64,000 bases of DNA, taken from positions 1 to 64,000 of the forward strand of contig JAEYLX010000034.1 in assembly GCA_023407575.1 (NCBI GenBank), in the 5' to 3' direction. This DNA is from Bacillota bacterium. GTDB lineage: Bacteria; Bacillota; Clostridia; Lachnospirales; Lachnospiraceae. The notes beneath the pieces were generated by a model. It made no database searches. It saw only the letters and a program-made list of their open reading frames with translations, and was not told the origin of the DNA. This document shows positions 35,809 to 43,169 of the stretch, one piece after another; position 1 is the first letter of the stretch, and each line of letters begins with the position of its first letter. Position numbers and translations under genes: made by a program.

Positions 35809-36723
35809 CTATCCTATATATTGATAAGCAATTTCTTCCACTGCAAGTTTGCTCTTTGGAGTTACTTTAATCGTCTGAGACACCTTTACAATTACACCCT
35901 TATCTGCCAGATACTCCAGGATACCAATGATCATATGACCATCTGTCTTAAAGTATTTTGTAATCATGGTAACGGTCTTCATTTCGCCATCGGACATATA
36001 CTTGACGATTGGTTTTTTAATGATATCAAGATGCTGCTCCATATACTGGTTCATCTTCTCTATGGCTGCAAATATCTCTGGTATACTGTAATGATGTGAC
36101 ATGGCATTGGTATAGTATATCGACATTAATTCCGGATTAATGAAAGAAGCTTTTACAATTGCTTCTCTTGTTGGTATCTCTCCAGCCAGGCAAATTTCAA
36201 TTCTTGATATGCTTTCCGCCGCCTTTAATAAATAATATTGTGCATATAGAGGATCTTCCTTCACCTTTAGCCATTTCAGACATTTCTCATAATAATTAAC
36301 CAATTCACAAGCCAGGAAAAATACATTCTCCTCCAAGTCATCCTTGCCAAACCTTTTAAATTCTTCAAAATACTCGTAAAGACTTTCCTCTGTAGAATAC
36401 ACTATGTTCCCTTTTGCATAAAAGGAATGTAAAAAAGAGCCTCCCCCAAGACTTTCAAGGAATCGTTTAAAACTACTCCTGGTGCATACATATAAATTAA
36501 TTGTAATATCATCCTCTACAACACAGAAGCTATCGTTCTTTAATACCTGGTCTCTTACAATAATGGTAGCATCAATATCACTTTTCTCCCAGACCTGATC
36601 GTAAGCCAAACTTCCTCCGATAATAACCGCTACTACATTGACATCCTTCTTTATCTTCTCAACAAAGCTGTCAGCCGCTGCACGATAACGTAGCGTTAAT
36701 TCATTTTTTAGATTCTGATCCAT
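35809..36723 (-). CDS. Nucleotidyltransferase (minimal/aminoglycoside type)
   Basis: 304 residues. The NTase motif GGSLAYDQVWEKSDIDATIIV (Gly-Ser ... Asp-x-Asp) is near residues 38-57; a helical region (about 110-230) follows and the last 60 residues (MITKYFKTDGHMIIGILEYLADKGVIVKV) look like a winged helix. No known aminoglycoside resistance subclass recognised. The frame opens at 36810; the ATG at 36723 is preferred because two purine-rich stretches (GGAGG, GGAAGGG) precede it and homologous sequence begins there. Operon with the UvrA paralogue. Confidence 0.72.
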   Translation of the reverse strand: MDQNLKNELTLRYRAAADSFVEKIKKDVNVVAVIIGGSLAYDQVWEKSDIDATIIVRDQVLKNDSFCVVEDDITINLYVCTRSSFKRFLESLGGGSFLHSFYAKGNIVYSTEESLYEYFEEFKRFGKDDLEENVFFLACELVNYYEKCLKWLKVKEDPLYAQYYLLKAAESISRIEICLAGEIPTREAIVKASFINPELMSIYYTNAMSHHYSIPEIFAAIEKMNQYMEQHLDIIKKPIVKYMSDGEMKTVTMITKYFKTDGHMIIGILEYLADKGVIVKVSQTIKVTPKSKLAVEEIAYQYIG

Positions 36724-36836
36724 ACCCTTCCATCCTCCATTCAACGTTTGTCTGTTGACACAAGAGCCGTTCCCATCCCACTGTGAATCTCTCGTTATAT
36801 CTGGTATCATTATACAATTCTATAAAACTATTACAT

Positions 36837-36881
36837 GACAAAAATTGCGGTGTTAGTTCTGAAACTGGACAAAAATTGCGG
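36837..36881. repeat. Direct repeat GACAAAAATTGCGG
   Basis: Two identical 14-bp copies, 36837-36850 and 36868-36881, 31 bp apart start to start, in the 340-bp gap between the divergent nucleotidyltransferase and AraC genes. Confidence 0.6.
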
Positions 36882-36926
36882 AGTTTATTTTTCGTTGACC
36901 CCTTTCTATCCATTAATATTTTGCTG

Positions 36927-36935
36927 TGCTATAAT
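36927..36935 (+). promoter_or_regulatory. Extended -10 upstream of the AraC gene
   Basis: TGCTATAAT matches the extended -10 pattern TGnTATAAT; no clear -35. About 120 nt before the ATG at 37064. Confidence 0.35.
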
Positions 36936-37063
36936 TATTGCAAGCTTACTATCGCATAACAATTGTAGCAACATGAACATAAGCTTTACTATATCATTGA
37001 TTAGGTGGGTGGGTGTTCTGTGAAGGAATGCAAACCCTCATTTACAGAGCTTGGAGGCATATT

Positions 37064-37954
37064 ATGGACAATAATTTGTTGACCATTATTAAGGATACAA
37101 CTGAATACATTGAGAATCACCTTCTTGAAGATATTAATTTAGATACCATTTCAGAGAATGTGAATATGTCAAAATTCCACCTGCTTCGTGTCTGGAAGGG
37201 TGCAACCTCAACTGGCCTCATGGAATATGTAAGAAGACGCAGGATTGCCCAATCTTTAGGTGATTTAATGAATGCAAAGAGCAGTATAGAGTACATTTCC
37301 TGTAAATACTCCTTTGGTTGTGAACGTACTTATAACCGCGTGTTCAAAGAGGAGTATAATACCACTCCTGCCAAGTGGAGACGTCATCCCTCTCCTCTTA
37401 AGATATTGGACCGTTTTAATGCTGACTTTATAAACTGCGCAGGAGAAGGATTAATCTTTTTTCGCTCCATTTCTGTTTTACCAGTATTATCAATTGCAGG
37501 AATTGAGTATAAAATAAATGTTATGGATAATCTACTAAATCAAACCGCAAACAAAGTTGGTGTAGATTTCTTCTATCATCACCGCCCTGAGGTCATAAAT
37601 CCTGTAGATAAGGATATTTACGTTGGTTATACCTCCATTCCGAAAGATTTCACGGATTTTACATATTACCAACCCTCGGTTCAAGTTAACCATAACAGTA
37701 TCCTTGCCCCTGACATGAAACAAAAGAATATTAGTCCGCATAAATATGGTGTTTTTACATATATGGGTCCACATCGGCCTGAAGATATTTCATCAAAAAC
37801 CTTAAGGTCCATCTGGAGATATGTAGAGGAAGTGTGGAGGCCAACCATTCAGTTTGACTTAAAAGAACAGTTTCACTTTGAATGGATTAATTATGCCAAG
37901 TGTAATAAGCAATACTGTGAATGTGATTTGTATTATCCAATCTCCGGGTTATAA
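37064..37954 (+). CDS. AraC family regulator with GyrI-like effector domain
   Basis: 296 residues. N-terminal AraC double HTH (about 8-110; IEDINLDTISENVNMSKFHLLRVWKGATSTGLMEYVRRRRIAQS, YSFGCERTYNRVFKEEYNTTPAKWR), then a GyrI/Rob-like ligand domain (about 135-290), ending FEWINYAKCNKQYCECDLYYPI, where the EYYP-like end is typical of GyrI. Such proteins sense small amphipathic drugs. The ATG at 37064 follows TTGGAGGCATATT; the frame is open from 37013. Target unknown; the divergent UvrA/nucleotidyltransferase operon is one candidate. Confidence 0.85.
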   Translation: MDNNLLTIIKDTTEYIENHLLEDINLDTISENVNMSKFHLLRVWKGATSTGLMEYVRRRRIAQSLGDLMNAKSSIEYISCKYSFGCERTYNRVFKEEYNTTPAKWRRHPSPLKILDRFNADFINCAGEGLIFFRSISVLPVLSIAGIEYKINVMDNLLNQTANKVGVDFFYHHRPEVINPVDKDIYVGYTSIPKDFTDFTYYQPSVQVNHNSILAPDMKQKNISPHKYGVFTYMGPHRPEDISSKTLRSIWRYVEEVWRPTIQFDLKEQFHFEWINYAKCNKQYCECDLYYPISGL

Positions 37955-38038
37955 ATAACCTTCGAGTTCGCTATTTCTTAATAAGTGGCCTATGTATAAA
38001 TCTATATCTTATATGGTGTTGCTACTTTTAATGGAACA

Positions 38039-38311
38039 ATGAAAGGAAAAGTAATAAAAGGAATCCCACAGAGTATCGATGATGATTGTATTCTAGTTGT
38101 ATACCATGGGCATGCTTCTGATATAACTCATTTATTAAGTCGCGTAAAAGGACTAATCTTCGAAAATGGATCTCCTTTCGATCATCTGGGAATTGTTTCA
38201 AGGGAAATGAATATACCAGAAATCTATTATGTAAGGAATGTTCTAACTCTTTTAAATGATGGAGACTTTGTTGAAATAGATGGTACCCGAGGTATCGTAA
38301 ATTTTATTTAA
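38039..38311 (+). CDS. Stand-alone PEP-utiliser swivelling domain, probably a gene remnant
   Basis: 90 residues covering only the mobile His domain of PEP synthase, PPDK or rifampicin phosphotransferase: KGKVIKGIPQSIDDDCILVV, then LIFENGSPFDHLGIVSREMNIPEIYYV, then GDFVEIDGTRGIVNF. The usual active-site stretch GGxxSHxAIxARE is altered to NGSPFDHLGIVSRE but the His is kept. There is no good SD before the ATG, and an in-frame stop lies about 45 bp upstream. No ATP-grasp or PEP-binding domain is nearby. It may be a free-standing swivel protein or the 3' remains of a deleted enzyme gene. Confidence 0.55.
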   Translation: MKGKVIKGIPQSIDDDCILVVYHGHASDITHLLSRVKGLIFENGSPFDHLGIVSREMNIPEIYYVRNVLTLLNDGDFVEIDGTRGIVNFI

Positions 38312-38373
38312 ATTCCACTTTAGACTTTGTACCAGCTGTCATAATATAGAAACCCAATTTAATTGCTTAGGTG

Positions 38374-38412
38374 AAAAAGCCGTTACACGTCCAACAACGT
38401 ATAACGGCTTTT
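38374..38412. terminator. Bidirectional terminator, GCCGTTA hairpin copy 1
   Basis: AAAAAGCCGTTA / TAACGGCTTTT with T runs on both strands, 5 bp past the CPBP gene stop. It shares its stem with hairpins at 39841 and 46285. Confidence 0.85.
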
Positions 38413-38417
38413 ACTGC

Positions 38418-39080
38418 TTAAAAAAACCATATAAAAATTAAAGCTCCAGTAAAATTTGCAACAAAATGTGATAACGTACTGGCAAAAGCATTCTTTGTCT
38501 TATCATACACAAGACCATAAAAAATACCATTGAGAAATACAAAAAACACATCATAAGTTACAATTATCGGATCTCCTTTAGTTACATGTCCGATAGCGAA
38601 AAATATTGAGGTAATAATAATCGAAACTGTAGGATTTGTATAAAGACCTAAATGCTTCTGCAGAAACCCCCTCCAGGAGATTTCCTCGAGAAAAGCAAAA
38701 ATAATAAATTCAATTACCATCAATATAATTATTTCAAAGGAAATTAAGCTATCCGTACGCCCTAATACATGCTCAATATAATCTGGCAGTAAAAGACTTG
38801 AAATAACAATACAGATTACATTAATTATACTTGGCATAATAATAAATAGCCAACTTGATTTAATATCGTTTAATAAACTTTTTCTACTTATACCAATTGA
38901 AATGCCCTGCCGTTTGTTTCTTTTAATCAATACAAAAAACAGTACTGCGCCAAATATTGTTGACATCCCAGCAATTGATAAATCTCCCCTCTTGATATTC
39001 AGCAATGAAGTAAGTGAGATTAATACCATAATGGTCATCAATATCACATCTATTCGTATATATCTTCTTGGCTGTTCCAT
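38418..39080 (-). CDS. CPBP family intramembrane metalloprotease
   Basis: 220 residues, about seven membrane spans. The CPBP/Abi motifs are intact: EEISWRGFLQKHLG (EExxxR), FFAIGHVTKG (FxxxH) and STLSHFVANF (Hxx(x)N). Bacterial members process or protect against peptides and bacteriocins and some handle prenylated substrates. SD AAGGAG precedes the ATG inside the end of the TetR gene (31-bp overlap). Its position beside a Cys-rich peptide cluster suggests immunity or peptide processing, but that is inference. Confidence 0.85.
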   Translation of the reverse strand: MEQPRRYIRIDVILMTIMVLISLTSLLNIKRGDLSIAGMSTIFGAVLFFVLIKRNKRQGISIGISRKSLLNDIKSSWLFIIMPSIINVICIVISSLLLPDYIEHVLGRTDSLISFEIIILMVIEFIIFAFLEEISWRGFLQKHLGLYTNPTVSIIITSIFFAIGHVTKGDPIIVTYDVFFVFLNGIFYGLVYDKTKNAFASTLSHFVANFTGALIFIWFF

Positions 39081-39640
39081 TCTTTTTTCTCCTTTTTTAA
39101 AAATGCGATATATGCTTCCTTCAACATTGTCTCAATTTGATTATCTGATAACCGGATATTATTCATGGATAGCATGGATGCAATTCCATGGGTATAAAGC
39201 CAGACATTAAGATATAACTCCTTTGCTCTGTCTTCATCCAACCCTGATGATGAAGATATTACTCGAATGATCTCACGATTATCTTCCTGATTAATCAAAT
39301 CTAATAAATCATCTAGCTCAAAATTATGACTCATAAAAATCATATGAAACAAATTACTTTCTAACTTGGCAAACTGAACATATGCCAATCCAATACTAAG
39401 AAATATATCACTCCCCGACATTCGACTCTCGATAAATTGATTATAAAAATTTTCAATATAAGCAAATAAATCTTTTTTTAATTCAGACATATTTAAATAT
39501 GCCCGAAAGATTGGATGAGTGGAACATCCCAGTTTCTTTGCTATCACTCTGGCATTCACAGCCTGAAATCCTTGTTCTCTAGTCAGCTGAAAAGCAGTCT
39601 CTAAAATGGCTTCTTTCGAAACAATTGTTTGTGGCGGCAT
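39050..39640 (-). CDS. TetR family transcriptional regulator
   Basis: 196 residues. The N-terminal HTH (about 8-52) reads IVSKEAILETAFQLTREQGFQAVNARVIAKKLGCSTHPIFRAYLNMSELKK, with PIFRAY in place of the usual LYYHF. A helical ligand domain follows. Start ATG at 39640 after AAAGGGG; the longer frame to 39661 is less likely. First gene of a two-gene operon with the CPBP protease. A palindromic operator-like site overlaps its own -10, so autorepression is probable. Confidence 0.85.
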   Translation of the reverse strand: MPPQTIVSKEAILETAFQLTREQGFQAVNARVIAKKLGCSTHPIFRAYLNMSELKKDLFAYIENFYNQFIESRMSGSDIFLSIGLAYVQFAKLESNLFHMIFMSHNFELDDLLDLINQEDNREIIRVISSSSGLDEDRAKELYLNVWLYTHGIASMLSMNNIRLSDNQIETMLKEAYIAFLKKEKKEWNSQEDIYE

Positions 39641-39662
39641 TATTTTCCCCTTTCGCACCAAA

Positions 39663-39709
39663 TGTTACGTAACAATTGTTACTATACATTATATTTTATA
39701 TTATGTAAA
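39663..39709 (-). promoter_or_regulatory. TetR-CPBP promoter with overlapping palindromic operator
   Basis: Minus strand TTTACA (39704-39709), 17-nt spacer, TATAGT (39681-39686). Two overlapping perfect palindromes, TGTTACGTAACA (39663-39674) and GTAACAATTGTTAC (39669-39682), cover the -10 edge and start site. Confidence 0.75.
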
Positions 39710-39822
39710 TATATTCCATTGTAAATCTATTTATATTCCCAGCTGAAGGCACCTGCCATATATGCTCTCTTAGACAATGTACTTTTTATTTTAAGTGGCG
39801 AAAACTCTATTAAGTTTGATAT

Positions 39823-39896
39823 GAGTGGTATATTAATTAAGATAGCCGTTACACACCCTATACTGTGTAACGGCTATCTTAACTAATATACCACTC
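39823..39896 (-). terminator. Long near-perfect hairpin after the exporter gene, GCCGTTAC copy 2
   Basis: Two 33-nt arms (39823-39855 and 39864-39896) differ at a single pair; loop of 8 nt. It begins 3 bp past the exporter stop codon. The core is GATAGCCGTTACACA. There is no clean T run, so the structure may act as a 3'-end stabiliser or be a small palindromic element as well as a terminator. Confidence 0.7.
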
Positions 39897-39899
39897 TAC

Positions 39900-41582
39900 T
39901 TACCTTTCAAATTCTAATTTTCCCTCTGATAACCGGTAAACTCTATCCATCCCTACTAAGTTCTCATACCTATGTGTTATCATGATTACAGTTTTTCCGA
40001 TCAGCTGATTCAATATAATATCATGCAGGTAGGAATCAGATTCAACATCATATCCGGAGGTAGCTTCATCAAGTATTACAATTGGTGAATCCTTCACTAT
40101 TGCCCTTGCTACTGCCAGTTTTTGCTTTTCTCCGCCAGAAAGCTTCGCTCCATTTTGCCCTACTATAGCATTCTCCTTCTCAGGTAATTTATTGATAAAC
40201 TCGCTGGCTCCGCTTTGCAGACACGCTTTCTCAACCATATCCTCTCTTCCTGATTCATCCAGATTAATATTATTTTGAATAGTATCATAAAATAGATAGG
40301 GTTCCTGACTCACTACCGCAAATAAAGAACGGTATTGTTCTAAGCTAATTCGGTTTATATTTTCATTACAAATTTCTATTTCACCGCTTGCTGGCTCGAT
40401 GAAGCGCAATAATAAATTTACTAAAGTTGTTTTTCCACTGCCATTTGACCCGATAATAGCAACCTTCTCACCCTTTGAAACCGAAAAGTTGATGTCTTTT
40501 AAAACTTCTCCCTTTTCCGTATAGGTAAATGCTACGTTCTTAAACTGAATTTCAAGGCTTTCTTTGTTTATCTCAATTGTATTTTCCGGAGTATACTCAT
40601 TTTCTAAATCAAGAAATTTAAAAAGTCTTTCACCTGACGGATAAATTCGAGATAAGAAATATTTCAAATTTATGATAGAAGAAATTGGCCCAGTAACATA
40701 ATTACTATAGGTAATAAACGATAAAACCCCTCCGATTGTAAGAGAACCGTTAACAACAAGAATCCCCCCAAGAATATAAAGTATGCCCGTAACCACCCAC
40801 CCTAGTATGATCTCACTGCACATATTATAGGTGTCCAACATCGTATTCGCTTTCTCACTATTTATAATACTCTTTAACTTCTTTTCAAAAAATATGTAAC
40901 GCTGATTATAGAGATTCCAAAGTTTAATATCTTTGACACCTTCTATATTGTCCCCCAGCCAGGAAGAAAAATCACAATAATGTTCAATCAGTCTCTCCAT
41001 TTTATCTTTCTTATGTTTAGATATAGCTTGCACGGTCAGATACTTTATGGGTACCATTACAAGAACTATTAAAGTAAGTTTCCAGCTAATGAAAAGCAGT
41101 CCGGCAACACCACTTATTACTCGGAATAAAAAGCTGATATTTAATATCATAAAACGATCCATTATGGAGGAAACATTATCAACATCAGTTTGTAAGCAGT
41201 TAATAATTTGAGAATTATTTTTATCAGTAAAATATTCTGTTTTGAGATGTAATATTTTATTGAAGGCTTGATTCCAGATTGTAAATTTAAATTTATTATG
41301 AATATCAGTAAAAACTTTTGTTTGAAAAACCTCCAGAAGCTGGTTAAATAAAATTAACCCTAACAGTAAAATAACGGACGTTATGATTACCTGCAAATTC
41401 TTCTGAAGCAAGCCATTATCAGTTATACGCCGCAGTATAAGGGGTTGAAAAAAACCTAATACGGATGATAGAACAAGGCAGACTGTAATAATCCATATTT
41501 TATTTTTAAAAGGCCCTAAATAACTTAAGATTCTTTTTAAAAACCATAAATGGGGGCTTCTTTTTAACATTAGCTCTTTCAC
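39900..41582 (-). CDS. ABC exporter (fused membrane and ATPase), RiPP cluster
   Basis: 560 residues. Six-span type-1 exporter domain (about 25-315), then an ATPase domain (about 330-558): Walker A GSNGSGKTT, Q loop VSQEPYLF, signature LSGGEKQKLAVARA, Walker B IVILDEATSGYD, switch THR in MITHRYEN. There is no N-terminal C39 peptidase, so leader removal must be done by another protein, plausibly the adjacent subtilisin-like protease. The start is GTG after GAGAGG; an ATG four codons in is an alternative. Last gene of the peptide operon, presumed to export the mature peptide. Confidence 0.85.
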   Translation of the reverse strand: MKELMLKRSPHLWFLKRILSYLGPFKNKIWIITVCLVLSSVLGFFQPLILRRITDNGLLQKNLQVIITSVILLLGLILFNQLLEVFQTKVFTDIHNKFKFTIWNQAFNKILHLKTEYFTDKNNSQIINCLQTDVDNVSSIMDRFMILNISFLFRVISGVAGLLFISWKLTLIVLVMVPIKYLTVQAISKHKKDKMERLIEHYCDFSSWLGDNIEGVKDIKLWNLYNQRYIFFEKKLKSIINSEKANTMLDTYNMCSEIILGWVVTGILYILGGILVVNGSLTIGGVLSFITYSNYVTGPISSIINLKYFLSRIYPSGERLFKFLDLENEYTPENTIEINKESLEIQFKNVAFTYTEKGEVLKDINFSVSKGEKVAIIGSNGSGKTTLVNLLLRFIEPASGEIEICNENINRISLEQYRSLFAVVSQEPYLFYDTIQNNINLDESGREDMVEKACLQSGASEFINKLPEKENAIVGQNGAKLSGGEKQKLAVARAIVKDSPIVILDEATSGYDVESDSYLHDIILNQLIGKTVIMITHRYENLVGMDRVYRLSEGKLEFER

Positions 41583-41632
41583 TCTGCCTCTCGTTTGATA
41601 TTTGCATTATTTATATGTATCAAAATATTGAG

Positions 41633-42817
41633 TTATCTAAATGTTTCTTCAATTATGTTAAAAATATATTGGGCTGAAATATTATACTTTTCTGTATTCT
41701 CGCAAATATAATTTAACTTTTCTTCTTCCCAATAAACAAATTTACTGCCTTCACATTGTATGATTAAGTCCATAAATCTAACTCTTTGCTTATACAGGAC
41801 AGAACTAGGCAAATGCAGCAAAATGATATCTGAAGAAGTTATACCTATATATTTGATAAGGTCTGATTCCATTTTATTTTCGTCTATATGGAACACATTA
41901 TTTTCTATATCACGATCTATAGTAGTACTAAATAAGACCCCATTATAATCATTCTTACACAAAATATTATGTAAAGATATCGACAGCTCCATCATAGCAT
42001 TGATTTGGTCCTTATCGTAAATCAAACCAATAATCGGAATTTCAATGTTTTCTAACATTAATAAGTCTTCCCTTAGAACTGCTGAAAAGTTATCCTTAAC
42101 TTCTTTAATATTTGCATTTACGTACACTCCAAACGCTTGCTTTAAATGCTCTAATGAAGTGTAATTTTTATTCTCTTTTATAATTAACTTAATTATTTTT
42201 GATGTTACATAAGGTGTAACAATACTATTTGTAATTGGCGGTACAAAGTTGTAAGTCTCCTCTAATTCTATAAGAATCCTTGCTTGGGGCATATCTGCTT
42301 CAATATCAATGCCATCGAGTGGATTTTTTATTACTGACATACCTTCATCGTGTTCCTTATACCTTACTCCAATCACTATTGGCAGAGCCGCCGGATAAGT
42401 AATAATATCATTATTAGAGCCTGCAGCAATTATAGTAATACCCTTTGAGGCAAGCACATAAAATAAAGGTATTAGCCTCTTAATTTCGACCAGTCGTGAT
42501 ATGCCAATACTCATGCAAATTACATTAACCTGATGATTCATACACCAAATCAATGCAGTTTCTAGGTTTGCAACAGGCAAATCCCCTCGCTCCTTTAGAG
42601 AGATACTTAGCAGTTCAGCATCACTGGCAAATTCGGTTAAAAGAGCTGCACATACCGTCCCATGATTTATACCATATAGAGAGGTATCTCCCTCCTCTAA
42701 AACACAAAGCCCGTCCTTTATTTGATAGGCTTTAATCTGTCTTGTCGTAAGCTCATGAAATAATCCTTGATTTAAGCCATTATCAATAATAGCTACCTTT
42801 ATATTATTATCCTGCAT
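41633..42817 (-). CDS. S8 (subtilisin-like) peptidase of the RiPP cluster
   Basis: 394 residues, no signal peptide, so cytoplasmic. The triad is readable: Asp12 (VAIIDNGLN), His52 (GINHGTVCAALL), Ser198 (TNSIVTPYVTSK, the GTSxATPxVAG equivalent) and oxyanion Asn135 (AAGSNND). A C-terminal extension of about 170 residues has no family I recognise (LENIEIPIIGLIYDKDQINAMMELS). The start ATG overlaps the end of the ACP-like gene by 11 bp, implying coupled translation. Likely role: cutting the leader from the modified precursor inside the cell. Loss of activity is not indicated. Confidence 0.82.
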   Translation of the reverse strand: MQDNNIKVAIIDNGLNQGLFHELTTRQIKAYQIKDGLCVLEEGDTSLYGINHGTVCAALLTEFASDAELLSISLKERGDLPVANLETALIWCMNHQVNVICMSIGISRLVEIKRLIPLFYVLASKGITIIAAGSNNDIITYPAALPIVIGVRYKEHDEGMSVIKNPLDGIDIEADMPQARILIELEETYNFVPPITNSIVTPYVTSKIIKLIIKENKNYTSLEHLKQAFGVYVNANIKEVKDNFSAVLREDLLMLENIEIPIIGLIYDKDQINAMMELSISLHNILCKNDYNGVLFSTTIDRDIENNVFHIDENKMESDLIKYIGITSSDIILLHLPSSVLYKQRVRFMDLIIQCEGSKFVYWEEEKLNYICENTEKYNISAQYIFNIIEETFR

Positions 42818-43064
42818 TGGTCACTAAAAGCTTGCCTAGAGCATCTGCCATATTATTTATTGTATATTCCTCAATACTATGTATAAATCTATTTAGATTT
42901 ATGTTATATCTTTTCTCAATTTCCATACAGACATCCAGCATATCCCCAGATGTAAAATCATAATAACGTCCGAATAAGTCCTTATCCAAATCATCTATTT
43001 CACAATCTTTAACTTCCTTTAAAATTACAATCAAATCAGCTATTCTTTCATCTCTTTTATCCAT
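42807..43064 (-). CDS. Acyl-carrier-related protein of the peptide maturation system
   Basis: 85 residues, acidic, predicted four-helix bundle like an acyl carrier protein: LIVILKEVKDCEIDDLDKDLFGRYYDFTSGDMLDVCMEIEKRYNINL. In a true ACP the helix II start is D-S-L with the phosphopantetheine serine; here the equivalent is GDML, so the usual attachment Ser is absent, though a Ser lies two residues earlier. It resembles the family I recall as peptide maturation system acyl carrier-related protein (TIGR04069). SD TGGAGATG. A scaffold or docking role is inferred. Confidence 0.75.
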   Translation of the reverse strand: MDKRDERIADLIVILKEVKDCEIDDLDKDLFGRYYDFTSGDMLDVCMEIEKRYNINLNRFIHSIEEYTINNMADALGKLLVTNAG

Positions 43065-43107
43065 ATTTCATCTCCATTATGGCGCAAGGCGCTATCTCAA
43101 AATGTGA

Positions 43108-43136
43108 GGAAAGAGACTGCAAAGCAGGCTCTTTCC
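43108..43136 (-). other. Intercistronic hairpin in the RiPP operon
   Basis: GGAAAGAG / CTCTTTCC outer stem and CTGC / GCAG inner stem with one mismatch and a 3-nt loop, between the P-loop-like gene and the ACP-like gene. No T run, so mRNA processing or stability is likelier than termination. Confidence 0.5.
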
Positions 43137-43169
43137 AAGGGAAAGTGATTTTTCACTCTTATTCTCTAT

